Shown here piece after piece: positions 34,855 through 43,314 of a stretch of 64,000 bases of DNA. Source of the stretch: CBDDEC01 sp965226785 (GTDB taxonomy: Bacteria; Chloroflexota; Dehalococcoidia; UBA2979); contig CBDDEC010000004.1 of assembly GCA_965226785.1 (NCBI GenBank), positions 124,001-188,000 of the forward strand, written 5' to 3'. A program made the translations under genes and the position numbers. The notes under the pieces are model-generated. The model searched no databases and was not told the origin of the DNA. It saw only the letters and a list, made by a program, of their open reading frames with translations. Every line of letters begins with the position of its first letter. Position 1 is the stretch's first letter.

Positions 34855-36824
34855 GGCGTGACCACCGAGGTCTCGCCCAGCGGCTGGAACGCCTCGAGGT
34901 CGAGTGTCTCGCCGTCCGGGAAGTACGCGCGGAACCAGAGTTCGAGGTTGATCAGCATCCAGACGCGGTGCCCGAACTCGGAGCCGTTGTTCGCGCCCGT
35001 CTCGAGCCAGGCCGCGACGGCGTCAACGTCGAGGAGCCCTCGGGCGCGGGCGGGCTCGCCGAGCAAGAGGTCGCGCGCGACCTCGCGCAGGTCGCCGCGG
35101 GCGAACCAGTCCTCGAGCGGCACCTTGAACCCGACCTTGGGTCGCTGGAGGACGGAGCGCGGCACGGCGTCGGCGAAGGCCCGGCGGAGCACGTACTTCG
35201 ACACCTCGTCGCGGTCGCGGAAGGCGTCGGAGTAGGACAGCCCGGCGCGCAGGCGGTGCAGTGGCGAGCGCCAGCGGCTCTTGTGTCGCATCGGCACGGT
35301 GAACATGAACTCGACGAGCTCGTGGTCGACGAACGGCACGCGCGCCTCGACGCCGCTCGCCATGGTCATCGCGTCGGCGCGGTTGAGCAGGTTCTGCAGG
35401 TGCATCCGTGCGAGGGCGTACTGCACGCGGTCGTAGTCGCCGCGATCGTCGTGCCGATCGAGGGCGGCGGCGAAGTGACGTTCGCCCGCCTGCGCCTCGG
35501 CGGCCGCCGGAAGGAGGCACGCGACCTCGTCGCGGGAGAACCAGCCGTAGCCGGCGAAGAAGTGCTCGCCGAGCGTCGAGGGTGCATGGCCCGGCTCATA
35601 CTTCTTCGCCAGCCCGCCCTCGAGGGCTCGGTGCAGCGCCGAGGGGAGACGTGCGAGGCGACGCGACTTCGCGTAATCGCCGGCGATGTGCACGTAGTCC
35701 CCGTAGCCCGCGAAGATCTCGTCGGCGCCCTCGCCGGAAAGCACCACGGTGATGTCGCGTTTGAGTTCCCTCGACAGTTCGAACAGCGGCACCTCGTTCG
35801 GCACTGCGAGGGGTGCGTCACGGTAGCGGATCAGTTGCGGCAGACGGTCGAGGTAATCCTCGCGTCCCATCCGCAGCTCGTGGTGGTCGGTCCGGTACCG
35901 TTCCGCGACCTCGCGGGCGAAGGGCAGCTCGCCACCGTCGACGTCATCGGTGAAGCCGATGGAGTAAGTCTTCACCGGCTCGTCGAGCATCTCCGCCATG
36001 AGCGCGACCACGATCGAGGAGTCGAGCCCGCCGGAGAGGTAGGCGCCCAGCGGCACGTCCGACATCAGTCGCTTCTCGACCGCCGAGGTCACCAGTCCGC
36101 GCACCCGCTCGCGGTAGTAGGGCTCGCCGAGGTCTTCTTGCCGCTCCGGGATCTCGATGTCCCAGTAGCGCTCGATGACGACATCGCCGTCGTGCCACAT
36201 CAGGTAGTGCCCCGCCTCGAGCGCATGGATGCCCTCGAACATCGTCAGTGGCGCCACCGGGTGCCGGAAGCGCAGGTAGGACGCGATGCCGTCGAGGCTT
36301 GGGCGGGTGTCGACGAGCCCGCTGGCGAGGATGGCCTTCACCTCCGAGGCGAAGACGAGGTGGTCCTCGGTCTGCGCCCAGAACAGGGGCTTGATGCCGA
36401 GCCGGTCACGCGCGAGGAGCAGTCGCCTTCGCTCGTCGTCCCAGAGTCCGAACGCGAACATGCCGTCGAGGCGGTTCAGGAACGTCGAAGGCTCGGGGTG
36501 CTCCTCGTAGAGGTGGACGAGCACCTCCGAGTCGGTCTCGGACACGAACTGGTGGCGCGGGGCGAGCTCGGCGCGGAGCGCTTTGTGGTTGTACGTCTCG
36601 CCGTTGTAGGTGAGCCAGAAGTTTGCGCTCTCGTCTGTCAGCGGCTGCCGGGCGTTGGCGGAGAGGTCGATGATGCTGAGCCGGCGATGACCCAGGTGGC
36701 ACGCTGTTCCTTCGTGCTGGCCCTGGTCGTCCGGTCCACGGTGCGTGAGGGCAGCCGTCATTCGCTCGATGACGCCGGGCGGGGGCGTGCCCCGCCGCGC
36801 GACTACGCCGGCGACTCCACACAT
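34851..36824 (-). CDS. asnB: Asparagine synthase (glutamine-hydrolysing)
   Basis: 657 residues from the ATG at 36824. This start is chosen because it puts Cys at position 2 (M-C-G-V-A-G-V-V), the N-terminal nucleophile of class II glutamine amidotransferases, and because GGAGGG lies 9 bases upstream. The glutaminase domain shows THRGPDDQG, HRRLSIIDLS, TYNGETYNH and DRLGIKPLFW. The synthetase domain has the PP-loop LSGGLDSS and VVLSGEGADEIFAGYGDY. It makes asparagine from aspartate, ATP and glutamine; some relatives amidate cell-surface sugars or peptides. Its stop overlaps the GTG of the phosphatidyltransferase gene (GTGA). A minus-strand TATGAT -10 lies at 36847-36852. Confidence 0.92.
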   Translation of the reverse strand: MCGVAGVVARRGTPPPGVIERMTAALTHRGPDDQGQHEGTACHLGHRRLSIIDLSANARQPLTDESANFWLTYNGETYNHKALRAELAPRHQFVSETDSEVLVHLYEEHPEPSTFLNRLDGMFAFGLWDDERRRLLLARDRLGIKPLFWAQTEDHLVFASEVKAILASGLVDTRPSLDGIASYLRFRHPVAPLTMFEGIHALEAGHYLMWHDGDVVIERYWDIEIPERQEDLGEPYYRERVRGLVTSAVEKRLMSDVPLGAYLSGGLDSSIVVALMAEMLDEPVKTYSIGFTDDVDGGELPFAREVAERYRTDHHELRMGREDYLDRLPQLIRYRDAPLAVPNEVPLFELSRELKRDITVVLSGEGADEIFAGYGDYVHIAGDYAKSRRLARLPSALHRALEGGLAKKYEPGHAPSTLGEHFFAGYGWFSRDEVACLLPAAAEAQAGERHFAAALDRHDDRGDYDRVQYALARMHLQNLLNRADAMTMASGVEARVPFVDHELVEFMFTVPMRHKSRWRSPLHRLRAGLSYSDAFRDRDEVSKYVLRRAFADAVPRSVLQRPKVGFKVPLEDWFARGDLREVARDLLLGEPARARGLLDVDAVAAWLETGANNGSEFGHRVWMLINLELWFRAYFPDGETLDLEAFQPLGETSVVTP

Positions 36825-36846
36825 GGCCAGGCCCTCCGGGTTGCGG

Positions 36847-36852
36847 ATCATA
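36847..36852 (-). promoter_or_regulatory. -10 element of asnB
   Basis: Minus-strand TATGAT, 22 bases before the asnB ATG, leaving room for the GGAGGG ribosome binding site. The divergent RNase D gene has its own -10-like TATCGT at 36912-36917. Confidence 0.4.
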
Positions 36853-36911
36853 GCGGGCGTCCCCGCCCCGCGCGCGACCGCTGACGCCCCAAGATTCGCC
36901 GGGACGCGTGT

Positions 36912-36917
36912 TATCGT
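36912..36917 (+). promoter_or_regulatory. -10 element of the RNase D gene
   Basis: TATCGT, 42 bases before the ATG at 36960, in the divergent 135-base gap with asnB. The -35 is not evident. Confidence 0.35.
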
Positions 36918-36959
36918 CGCCCTCGTGACGATGCTGACCCCTCATTTGCGCCGCGCTGC

Positions 36960-38162
36960 ATGAGTGCTCGCGTGCGCTCCGGCGCACTGATCGAGGACGC
37001 GCCCACCGTGGAGGCGGTCGCGGCAGAGGTGGCCGCCGCCGGCTCGGCCGCGGTCGACCTCGAGTTCATGACCGAGGGTTACTACATCCCGGAGCTGTCG
37101 CTCGTGCAGGTCGCCTGGGGCGACATCGACGCACCCACCGCCGTCGCCATCGACCCGTTGGCCGTCTCGCCTGCGCCACTTGTGGAGGCGCTGGCGCGGT
37201 CAGACGTCGAGGTGATCCTGCACGCCGCTCAGGCGGACCTCGCGTTGCTCGCGGCTCGCTACGACCTGCGCCTCGACGGTCTGATCGACACACAGATCGC
37301 AGCCGCATTCGTCGGCATGGGCGAGCAGATCAGCTACAGCGGACTGATCGAGCGCCTGCTCGACGTCGAACTAGACAAGGGGGCGCAGTTCACCGAGTGG
37401 TCGCGCCGCCCGCTCTCGCGCGACCAGCTCGAGTACGCCCTCGATGACGTGCGTTACCTCCCCTCGGCCTGGGAGCGTCTCCGCAAGCGCCTCGAGGGTC
37501 GCGGGCGACTCGAGTGGGTCGCCGAGGAGTGCCAGCGCCTCGCCGAGACGTGGGCGGAGCGCACCCCGCCCGAGGAGATCTATCGACGCGTGCGCGGTTG
37601 GAACCAGCTGCGCGCGCCCTCGCTCGGTGCGTTGAGGGCGCTGGCAGCCTGGCGCGAGCGCGAGTCGTTGCGGGTCAACCGACCGCCGAGTCGCCTTATG
37701 CACGACCGCACGTTGCTCGAGATTTGCCGACGGCCGCCGAAGTCGCTGCGCGCTCTGCGCGAGGTGCGCGGCCTTGGCGCCGGGGTCGTCCAGCGCTACG
37801 GTGAGGAGATCCTCGACGAGATCGAGCGCGGTGTGCAGGACCCGCCGCCGCTGCCACCGCGCCCGGACCAGGTGCCGCGCGTGGGGCAGGCCTGGCCGGC
37901 GATCCTCGGCGGCATCGTGCAGACCCGCGCCCGCGAGGCCCGCATCGCCGCGCGCTTCATCGCCACGCGGCGCGATCTCGAGGATGTGATCACGTGGTGG
38001 CTGACCGGCGACCGCGACGACGAGCCTGAGCTACCGCTTCTGGGCGGCTGGCGTCGCGGCGTTGCCGGAGACGATGTCCTCGATTGGCTGTCCGGTCGCA
38101 CCACGATCGCCGTCGACGGCGAGAGCGAGTCTGGCGTCCGCATCGTGGAGCGCGAAAGCTAG
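36960..38162 (+). CDS. rnd: Ribonuclease D
   Basis: 400 residues; 3'-5' exoribonuclease involved in RNA 3'-end maturation. The DEDDy exonuclease domain has D-x-E in AAVDLEFMTEGYY, HAAQADLALLAARY (motif with D), LIDTQIAAAF and ALDDVRYLPSAW (Y-x3-D). Helical HRDC-type domains follow: GWNQLRAPSLGALRALAAWR and PKSLRALREVRGLGAGVVQRYG, then a further C-terminal helical segment. Length and domain order match bacterial RNase D. The gene is divergent from asnB and convergent with the amidohydrolase at 38173. The assignment of the enzyme is firm; its RNA targets here are not. Confidence 0.9.
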   Translation: MSARVRSGALIEDAPTVEAVAAEVAAAGSAAVDLEFMTEGYYIPELSLVQVAWGDIDAPTAVAIDPLAVSPAPLVEALARSDVEVILHAAQADLALLAARYDLRLDGLIDTQIAAAFVGMGEQISYSGLIERLLDVELDKGAQFTEWSRRPLSRDQLEYALDDVRYLPSAWERLRKRLEGRGRLEWVAEECQRLAETWAERTPPEEIYRRVRGWNQLRAPSLGALRALAAWRERESLRVNRPPSRLMHDRTLLEICRRPPKSLRALREVRGLGAGVVQRYGEEILDEIERGVQDPPPLPPRPDQVPRVGQAWPAILGGIVQTRAREARIAARFIATRRDLEDVITWWLTGDRDDEPELPLLGGWRRGVAGDDVLDWLSGRTTIAVDGESESGVRIVERES

Positions 38163-38172
38163 CGCGCCGGTC

Positions 38173-39810
38173 TCACGCCTCGGGGACGGGCCGCCCGGCG
38201 AGAACGGCGGTGACTGCGCCGCGCTCGACGGCGAGCTGCCCGTTCACCACGACGTACGGGATGCCCGCGGGCGGCACGCGCGGATCCTCGAATGTCGCCA
38301 GGTCGACGATGTCGGCGTCGTCGAAGATGACGAGGTCGGCGAATGCGCCGGCCTCCACGACCCCGCGTCCTTCGAGGCCGAAGCGCGTCGCCGGTAGCTG
38401 TGTCACGCGCTGGATTACCTGTTCGAGCGGTCGGCCGGTACGGCGTCGCAGCCGGCCCACCACCCGCGGGAAGCAGCCCCAGGCGCGAGGGTGCGGGAAG
38501 CGCCCGTGCGGGATCGCGTCGCTGCCGATCATGTAGTCGCCGCGGTCAAGGAGCGTCATCACGTCCTCGTCGACCTGCTGCCAGCTGGCGACGCTGCCAG
38601 TCGGGATGTAGCGGAAGCCGCACGTGAGCTGCTCCTCCAGCATCACGTCCGCCACCATCTCCTCGATGCTGACGCCGCGCAGCGTCGCCGCGTCGCTAAA
38701 CGACAGGCCCTCGAGGTGGGCGTTGGCCTGCGAGCCGATGTGGGTCCAGCAGGCGGTGGCCATCGCGCCCGGGAACAGCGTCCGGAACGCCTCGATCACC
38801 TCGTCCCGTCCGCCCTCGTCCGCGAGGCGTTCGAGGATGCGTTCGGGCCCGCCCTCGTGCAGGTCGCCGGAAAGGAAGTAGCCCGGCACGGTCGAGCCGA
38901 CCGGGTAGGGGTAGCACTCGAGCGTGACGTCGACGCCGGCGGCCTTCGCCTCGTCGATCGGCGCCATCAGCGCGGCGGTCTCGCCGGCGGTGGGGACGCT
39001 CGTCCGGAAGTGCGAAACGTGGACCTTTACGCCTGTGCGGCGGCCCACCTCGAGGGCCTCGCCGACGCCGCTGCCGCCGTCGGCGCGGTCGTTGTTGTGG
39101 TTGCGAACGTGCGTGACGTAGACGCTGCCATGCTCCGCGACCACCTCACACAACGCCGCCAGCTCTGCCGTGTCGCTGTACGACTGTGGGTAGTACGAGA
39201 GCCCGGTCGAGAGCCCTACCGCTCCGTCCTCGAGGCCTCGGCGCAGCAGCTCCTTCGCGTCCTCGAGCAGCGGCCCCTCGAGCGGCACGTCGCGGAACCC
39301 GGCCACCGCGAGGCGCAGCGCGCCGTGCGGCACGAGCACCGCGACATTCGGCGCGACGCCCTCGTAGTGGCTGCGCAGCGCGGCGATGGTCGACATGTCG
39401 AGCGCCGGGTCGGGCAGCCCCAGGATGCCGGAGAGGTACTGCCGGTACTCCTGGTACTGCCCCGCGGAGAGCGGGGCGAAGCCCATCCCGTCCTGCGTGA
39501 TGATCTCGGTGGTGATGCCCTGGCGGATGCCGTTTTCGTGCTGCGGGTCGAGGAGCAACGCGCCGTCCGAGTGCGCATGCGTGTCGATGAATCCCGGCGC
39601 GACCATCAGCCCAGAGGCGTCGACCACCGCCACGTCGCTGGCACCTTCGATCTCACCCACCTCGACGATGCGATCGCCCTCGATCGCCACGTCGCCCCGC
39701 TGCGGCGCCGCACCAGTCCCGTCGACGATCGTGCCGCCGCGGATCAGCAGGTCCAACTTCGCACTCCGATCTGCCAACGCCGGCACTGCCTCGAAACCGG
39801 CGCGGAGCAT
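38173..39810 (-). CDS. N-acyl-D-amino-acid deacylase-like amidohydrolase
   Basis: 545 residues of the amidohydrolase superfamily. LDLLIRGGTIVDGTGAAPQR opens the small beta domain, then metal ligands in APGFIDTHAHSDGALL (H-x-H), TEIITQDGMGFAPLSAGQY, VYVTHVRNHNNDRADGG and KVHVSHFRTS, and the C-terminal return QLPATRFGLEGRGVVEAGAFADL-type sequence. This pattern is that of D-aminoacylases and dihydroorotase-like N-acyl-D-amino-acid deacylases, which free D-amino acids from N-acyl forms. No signal peptide. The start ATG lies 40 bases from the divergent GMC oxidoreductase gene. The true start could be slightly internal (KLDLLIRGG), as no ribosome binding site is clear. The substrate is inferred from family only. 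Confidence 0.82.
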   Translation of the reverse strand: MLRAGFEAVPALADRSAKLDLLIRGGTIVDGTGAAPQRGDVAIEGDRIVEVGEIEGASDVAVVDASGLMVAPGFIDTHAHSDGALLLDPQHENGIRQGITTEIITQDGMGFAPLSAGQYQEYRQYLSGILGLPDPALDMSTIAALRSHYEGVAPNVAVLVPHGALRLAVAGFRDVPLEGPLLEDAKELLRRGLEDGAVGLSTGLSYYPQSYSDTAELAALCEVVAEHGSVYVTHVRNHNNDRADGGSGVGEALEVGRRTGVKVHVSHFRTSVPTAGETAALMAPIDEAKAAGVDVTLECYPYPVGSTVPGYFLSGDLHEGGPERILERLADEGGRDEVIEAFRTLFPGAMATACWTHIGSQANAHLEGLSFSDAATLRGVSIEEMVADVMLEEQLTCGFRYIPTGSVASWQQVDEDVMTLLDRGDYMIGSDAIPHGRFPHPRAWGCFPRVVGRLRRRTGRPLEQVIQRVTQLPATRFGLEGRGVVEAGAFADLVIFDDADIVDLATFEDPRVPPAGIPYVVVNGQLAVERGAVTAVLAGRPVPEA

Positions 39811-39849
39811 AGCCTAGAGCCTCGCCGAGGGCTCACGAGCGGGGGTGGC

Positions 39850-41406
39850 ATGCCTGACGAGCGATTCGCCGAGGAGTACGACATCGTCATCATTGGCGCT
39901 GGCTCGGCCGGCTCCGTGATCGCCTCGCGCGCCTCAGAGGAGCCGAACCACTCCGTGTTGCTGCTCGAAGCGGGACCGGACTACCCGCTCATCGGCGAGA
40001 CGCCCTACGACCTCGTGAACTCCTATCGCAACTCCACCGTCGATCACGACTGGGGTCACGCCTACCAGCCGACCGCCGAGGGGCGGTCAACCGCCTTCCC
40101 GCGCGGCCGTGTCACCGGTGGCTCCTCCGCCGTGAACACGACCATCGCGCTGCGCGGGGTGCCGGAGGATTACGACGGCTGGGCGGAACGCGGCAACGAG
40201 CAGTGGTCATGGGAGCGCGTGCTGCCGCTTTTCAACCGCCTCGAGCGCGACCTCGACTTCGGCCACGAGCCCTACCACGGCGACGCCGGGCCGATCACCG
40301 TCCGTCGCTACCCGCACGACGAGTTGAGCGAGACGCACCAGGCCTTCCTTGAGACCGCGCGCGGCCTCGGCTACCCGGACTGCGCCGACCAGAACGACCC
40401 GCGGGGCTGGGGCTCGGGACCGCAGCCGATGAACAAACTACAGCGGCTGCGCGTCTCGACTGCGGTCGGGTACCTCGCACCGGCGCGCATCCGCCCCAAC
40501 CTGACGATCGTGGGTGACACGCACTGCCGGCGCTTCATCACCGACGATCGCGGTCGCGTGACGCACGTCGAGGTCGAGCGCGGTGGCGAGGTGCAGCGTG
40601 TGGCCGGGAGGCTCTTCGTGCTCAGCGCCGGCGCCATCCAGACGCCGCCGATCCTGTGGCGTACCGGCCTGGGGCCGCGCCGGGACCTCGAGGGCCTGGG
40701 GATCGAGGTCGTAGCGGACGTCGCGGGGGTCGGCAGCAACCTGTGCGATCACCCGGCGCTGTCGGTGATGGCGACGCTGAAGGACCCGGAGCTGGCCAGC
40801 TCGGAGCTACCGCTGATCCAGACGATCCTGCGCTACACCGCGCCGGGCTCCGACCAGCGCAACGACCTGCAGATCGAGCTGATCACGTGGGTCCAGCGAG
40901 AGAACGCGTCCGGCGCCTTCTCGATCGCCGCCGTCCTCGAGCAGTCCTACAGCACCGGGACCGTGCGCGTGGACAGCGCCGACCCGCATGCGCAACCGAT
41001 CATCGAGCAGCACTTCGTCGAGGACGACCGGGACGCGCAGCGCATGCTGGCCTGCTTCAGGGACGCGCTCGCGTTCGTCGAGGCGGAACCGCTGGCGAGC
41101 ATGATCGACGAGCTGCGCTTCCCCGACCCGTCGAGGGCGCCCGACGACGAGAGCCTGCTAAATCTGATCCGCCGTCTCTCGGCGAGCGGCTACCATCCGT
41201 GCGGCACGGCGCGCATGGGGCCATCCGAGGATCCCGACGCCGTGGTCGACCAATTCGGGCGCGTGCATGCGGTATCGGGCCTCGTCGTGGCCGACGCGTC
41301 GATCATGCCGGAGGTACCGCGGGCGAACACGAACCTGACGTCGATCATGATCGACGAGCAGATTGGCGAGTGGATCCGCACCCGTCCCGGCGACTACGGG
41401 CTGTGA
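39850..41406 (+). CDS. GMC-family FAD oxidoreductase
   Basis: 518 residues from the ATG at 39850. The FAD dinucleotide motif is DIVIIGAGSAGSVIASR with the distal acid in VLLLEAGPDY; GMC signature 1 is GRVTGGSSAVNTTIALRG; signature 2 is LSAGAIQTPPILWRTGLG. The catalytic histidine is in SGYHPCGTARMG and the partner (His/Asn) in EVPRANTNLTSIMIDEQ, where Asn is present. Members oxidise alcohols such as choline, glucose or long-chain alcohols; the specificity is not evident. The frame is open far upstream (to about 38491), but that part is the antisense of the amidohydrolase and is not coding. The candidate selenoprotein gene follows 22 bases later on the same strand, possibly co-transcribed. Confidence 0.88.
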   Translation: MPDERFAEEYDIVIIGAGSAGSVIASRASEEPNHSVLLLEAGPDYPLIGETPYDLVNSYRNSTVDHDWGHAYQPTAEGRSTAFPRGRVTGGSSAVNTTIALRGVPEDYDGWAERGNEQWSWERVLPLFNRLERDLDFGHEPYHGDAGPITVRRYPHDELSETHQAFLETARGLGYPDCADQNDPRGWGSGPQPMNKLQRLRVSTAVGYLAPARIRPNLTIVGDTHCRRFITDDRGRVTHVEVERGGEVQRVAGRLFVLSAGAIQTPPILWRTGLGPRRDLEGLGIEVVADVAGVGSNLCDHPALSVMATLKDPELASSELPLIQTILRYTAPGSDQRNDLQIELITWVQRENASGAFSIAAVLEQSYSTGTVRVDSADPHAQPIIEQHFVEDDRDAQRMLACFRDALAFVEAEPLASMIDELRFPDPSRAPDDESLLNLIRRLSASGYHPCGTARMGPSEDPDAVVDQFGRVHAVSGLVVADASIMPEVPRANTNLTSIMIDEQIGEWIRTRPGDYGL

Positions 41407-41428
41407 CTGTTGAGTTAGAAAGACTGCG

Positions 41429-42469
41429 ATGACCACCTTCACCATCATCGATGCCGGCGCGCCAGCCGAGGTGTCGGCCAGCGTGGACGGCGAGCGCGTG
41501 CGCGTGGCCACCGCTGACGTCGAGCGCGCGCTCCAGTGGGAGCTCAAGCCGGAGGGGTTCTGCCTCGGCCCGGTCTGCTACCCGGTGCCGGAAGACTCCG
41601 ACCTCATCACCGACGACGGCGTCGACATCGCCGGGCTCGCCGGCCTGATCGGCCGGCCGCACGCGGTCGACGCCGCCGAGGGCGCGGCCTACCTTGGCGT
41701 GCCGGCGCGCGAGCGGGCCCAGGAGCTGGCGCTCCTCGACGCGCCCGACTTCACGCTCCCGGATCTCGACGGCACGCCGCACTCGCTCTCGGACTACCGC
41801 GGACGGAAAGTGCTGCTGGTCGCCTACGCCTCGTGGTGAGGCTGCCGCCATGACCTGCCCGGGTGGCAGGCCATCCACGAGGAGCTGAACGACGAGGGGT
41901 TCACCGTGATCACGGTGGCCGTGGAGCGCGACGCGGAGGATGCGCGCGAGTGGATCGAGGCTGCGCAGCCCTCGCATCCGAGCCTCGTCGACACCGATCA
42001 CCTGCTCGCCGAGCTGTACAACATGGTGAACGTGCCGACCGTGCTCTGGATCGACGAGGAGGGCCAGATCGTCCGCCCCAACGACGTCGCGTTCACGACG
42101 GAGCAGGGCGGCAACTACGCCAACGTCTCGACCGACGACCAGATGGCGCTGCTTCGCGCCTGGGTGCACGGGGACATCGAGGCGAAGTCGCCCGCGGCAG
42201 TGCGCGCTCTCCAGCAGCTCCCGACCGACGAGGACCAGCGCGCCCGCGCCGAGTTCGGCCTGGGCAACTGGCTGTGGCGACAGGGCCGGCAGGACGCCGC
42301 CGCACGCGCCTTCGAGCGCGCAGGCGACCTCGCGCCGCACGACTTCATGATCCGCCGCGGCACCATGAAGATGGTCGGCAAGGACCCGTTCGGCGACGAC
42401 TTCCGCGAGATGGTGACCGACTGGCGCAAGCAGGGGAACGACTACTACCACCCGCTGCCGGTGGAGTAG
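41429..42469 (+). CDS. Thioredoxin-fold (redoxin/ResA-like) protein with TPR tail, candidate selenoprotein (UGA at codon 137)
   Basis: 346 residues if the TGA at 41837-41839 is selenocysteine. Residues 1-105 are an N-terminal domain I do not recognise, with C45 and C50 in GFCLGPVCYP. The redoxin domain starts APDFTLPDLDGTPHSLSDYR and reaches LLVAYASW-U-GCRHDLPGWQ: the TGA stands where this family has the catalytic Cys after Trp (W-C-G-C-R). The same frame continues IHEELNDEGFTVITVAVE and the cis-Pro segment NMVNVPTVLWIDEEG. Residues 245-300 form a TPR-like unit (FGLGNWLWRQGRQDAAARAF). No signal peptide. A hairpin with a CGGGU loop follows the UGA at SECIS distance. Without recoding, a 136-residue stump lacking the redox site would result. 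Confidence 0.78.
41851..41873 (+). promoter_or_regulatory. Candidate bacterial SECIS hairpin of the thioredoxin-fold gene
   Basis: CCTGCC (41854-41859) pairs with GGCAGG (41865-41870) around a CGGGT loop; TG/CA extend the stem across one A-C mismatch. The stem starts 11 bases after the UGA and the loop 20 bases after it. The loop has G among its first two bases. Distances match the other candidate (25899-25917) within one or two bases and fall inside the published bacterial SECIS range. Confidence 0.55.
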
Positions 42470-42479
42470 CACGGGGCGG

Positions 42480-43277
42480 CTACCGCCCCTTGAACTCCGG
42501 ATCGCGCTTCTCGGAGAACGCCCGCGGGCCCTCGATGGCGTCCTCGGTCTGCCCGATGATCCAGCGCAGCGAGCTGCCGAAACGAAGTGCGCGCGGCAAG
42601 TCCATGTCCTGCGAGGCGTAGGCGAGTTCGCGCACCGCGCGCACCGCGAGCGGAGCATGCGCGGCGATGCGCGAGGCCAGTTCCTGCGCCGTGGGCATCA
42701 GCTCCTCGGACGGAACGACCCGCGAGACGAGACCCCAGGCCAGCGCCTGCTGCGCATCGATGGTGTCGCCGAGGAGCAGCAGCTCCATGGCGGCGGCCTG
42801 CGGGATCGCGCGCATCAGGCGTTGCGGCGCGCCGCCGCCGGGGAAGAAGCCTCGGATGATCTCCGGGACGCCAAAGGTGGCGCCCTCAGCGGCGATGCGC
42901 AGGTCGCAGGCCAGCGCCAGCTCGAGGCCGCCGGCGAGGCAGTAGCCGTTGACCGCCGCGATCAGCGGCTTCTTCGCGTCGAAGTTCATGAACGTCTCGA
43001 CTGGCCTCGCCGAGAAGAACTCGCCGGTGTCGGCCGCGCCGGGCATCGAGCCGGTGCTGCGCTCGGCACGCTCCTTGAGGTCCATGCCGGCGCTGAATGT
43101 GCGCTCGCCGGCGCCGGTGATGACGCCAACGCGGATCGCGTCGTCGTCGCGGACCTGTCGCATCGCGTCGACGATGTCCGAAGACAGCGCCAGCGTGATC
43201 GCGTTCATCGCCTCCGGGCGGTTGAGCGTGATCGTCGCGACGCCGTCGGACAGATCGAAGTGCAGTACGTCGCTCAC
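42480..43277 (-). CDS. Enoyl-CoA hydratase
   Basis: 265 residues from a GTG at 43277 with GGAGG 5 bases upstream; the open frame to 43496 is out-of-frame sequence of the neighbouring gene. Crotonase motifs: TLNRPEAMNAITLAL, ITGAGERTFSAGMDL and NGYCLAGGLELALACDLRIA. Both catalytic glutamates of classical hydratases are present (GGLEL and FGVPEIIRGFFPGGG), so hydration of 2-enoyl-CoA is the best guess, more so than for the other crotonases here. The C-terminal FSEKRDPEFKGR is standard. The LLM-class oxidoreductase gene starts upstream on the same strand, ending 37 bases away, and they may share a transcript. Confidence 0.86.
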   Translation of the reverse strand: MSDVLHFDLSDGVATITLNRPEAMNAITLALSSDIVDAMRQVRDDDAIRVGVITGAGERTFSAGMDLKERAERSTGSMPGAADTGEFFSARPVETFMNFDAKKPLIAAVNGYCLAGGLELALACDLRIAAEGATFGVPEIIRGFFPGGGAPQRLMRAIPQAAAMELLLLGDTIDAQQALAWGLVSRVVPSEELMPTAQELASRIAAHAPLAVRAVRELAYASQDMDLPRALRFGSSLRWIIGQTEDAIEGPRAFSEKRDPEFKGR

Positions 43278-43314
43278 GGCGGCCTCCGTTATGGACTCGA
43301 CTCGAGGGTCGTGG

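Noticed and set aside
34836..36884. A 682-codon plus-strand open frame opposite asnB
   Set aside because: asnB on the minus strand has all expected motifs including the N-terminal Cys; the opposite frame has no domain.
38491..39849. Long 5' extension of the GMC oxidoreductase frame
   Set aside because: The extension is antisense to the amidohydrolase; the FAD motif starts right after the ATG at 39850, as in the family.
25931..42469. Reassignment of UGA to Trp or general read-through
   Set aside because: TGA is used as an ordinary stop in many intact genes here (for example menB, menC, citrate synthase neighbours), and the two good cases fall on cysteine, not tryptophan, positions.
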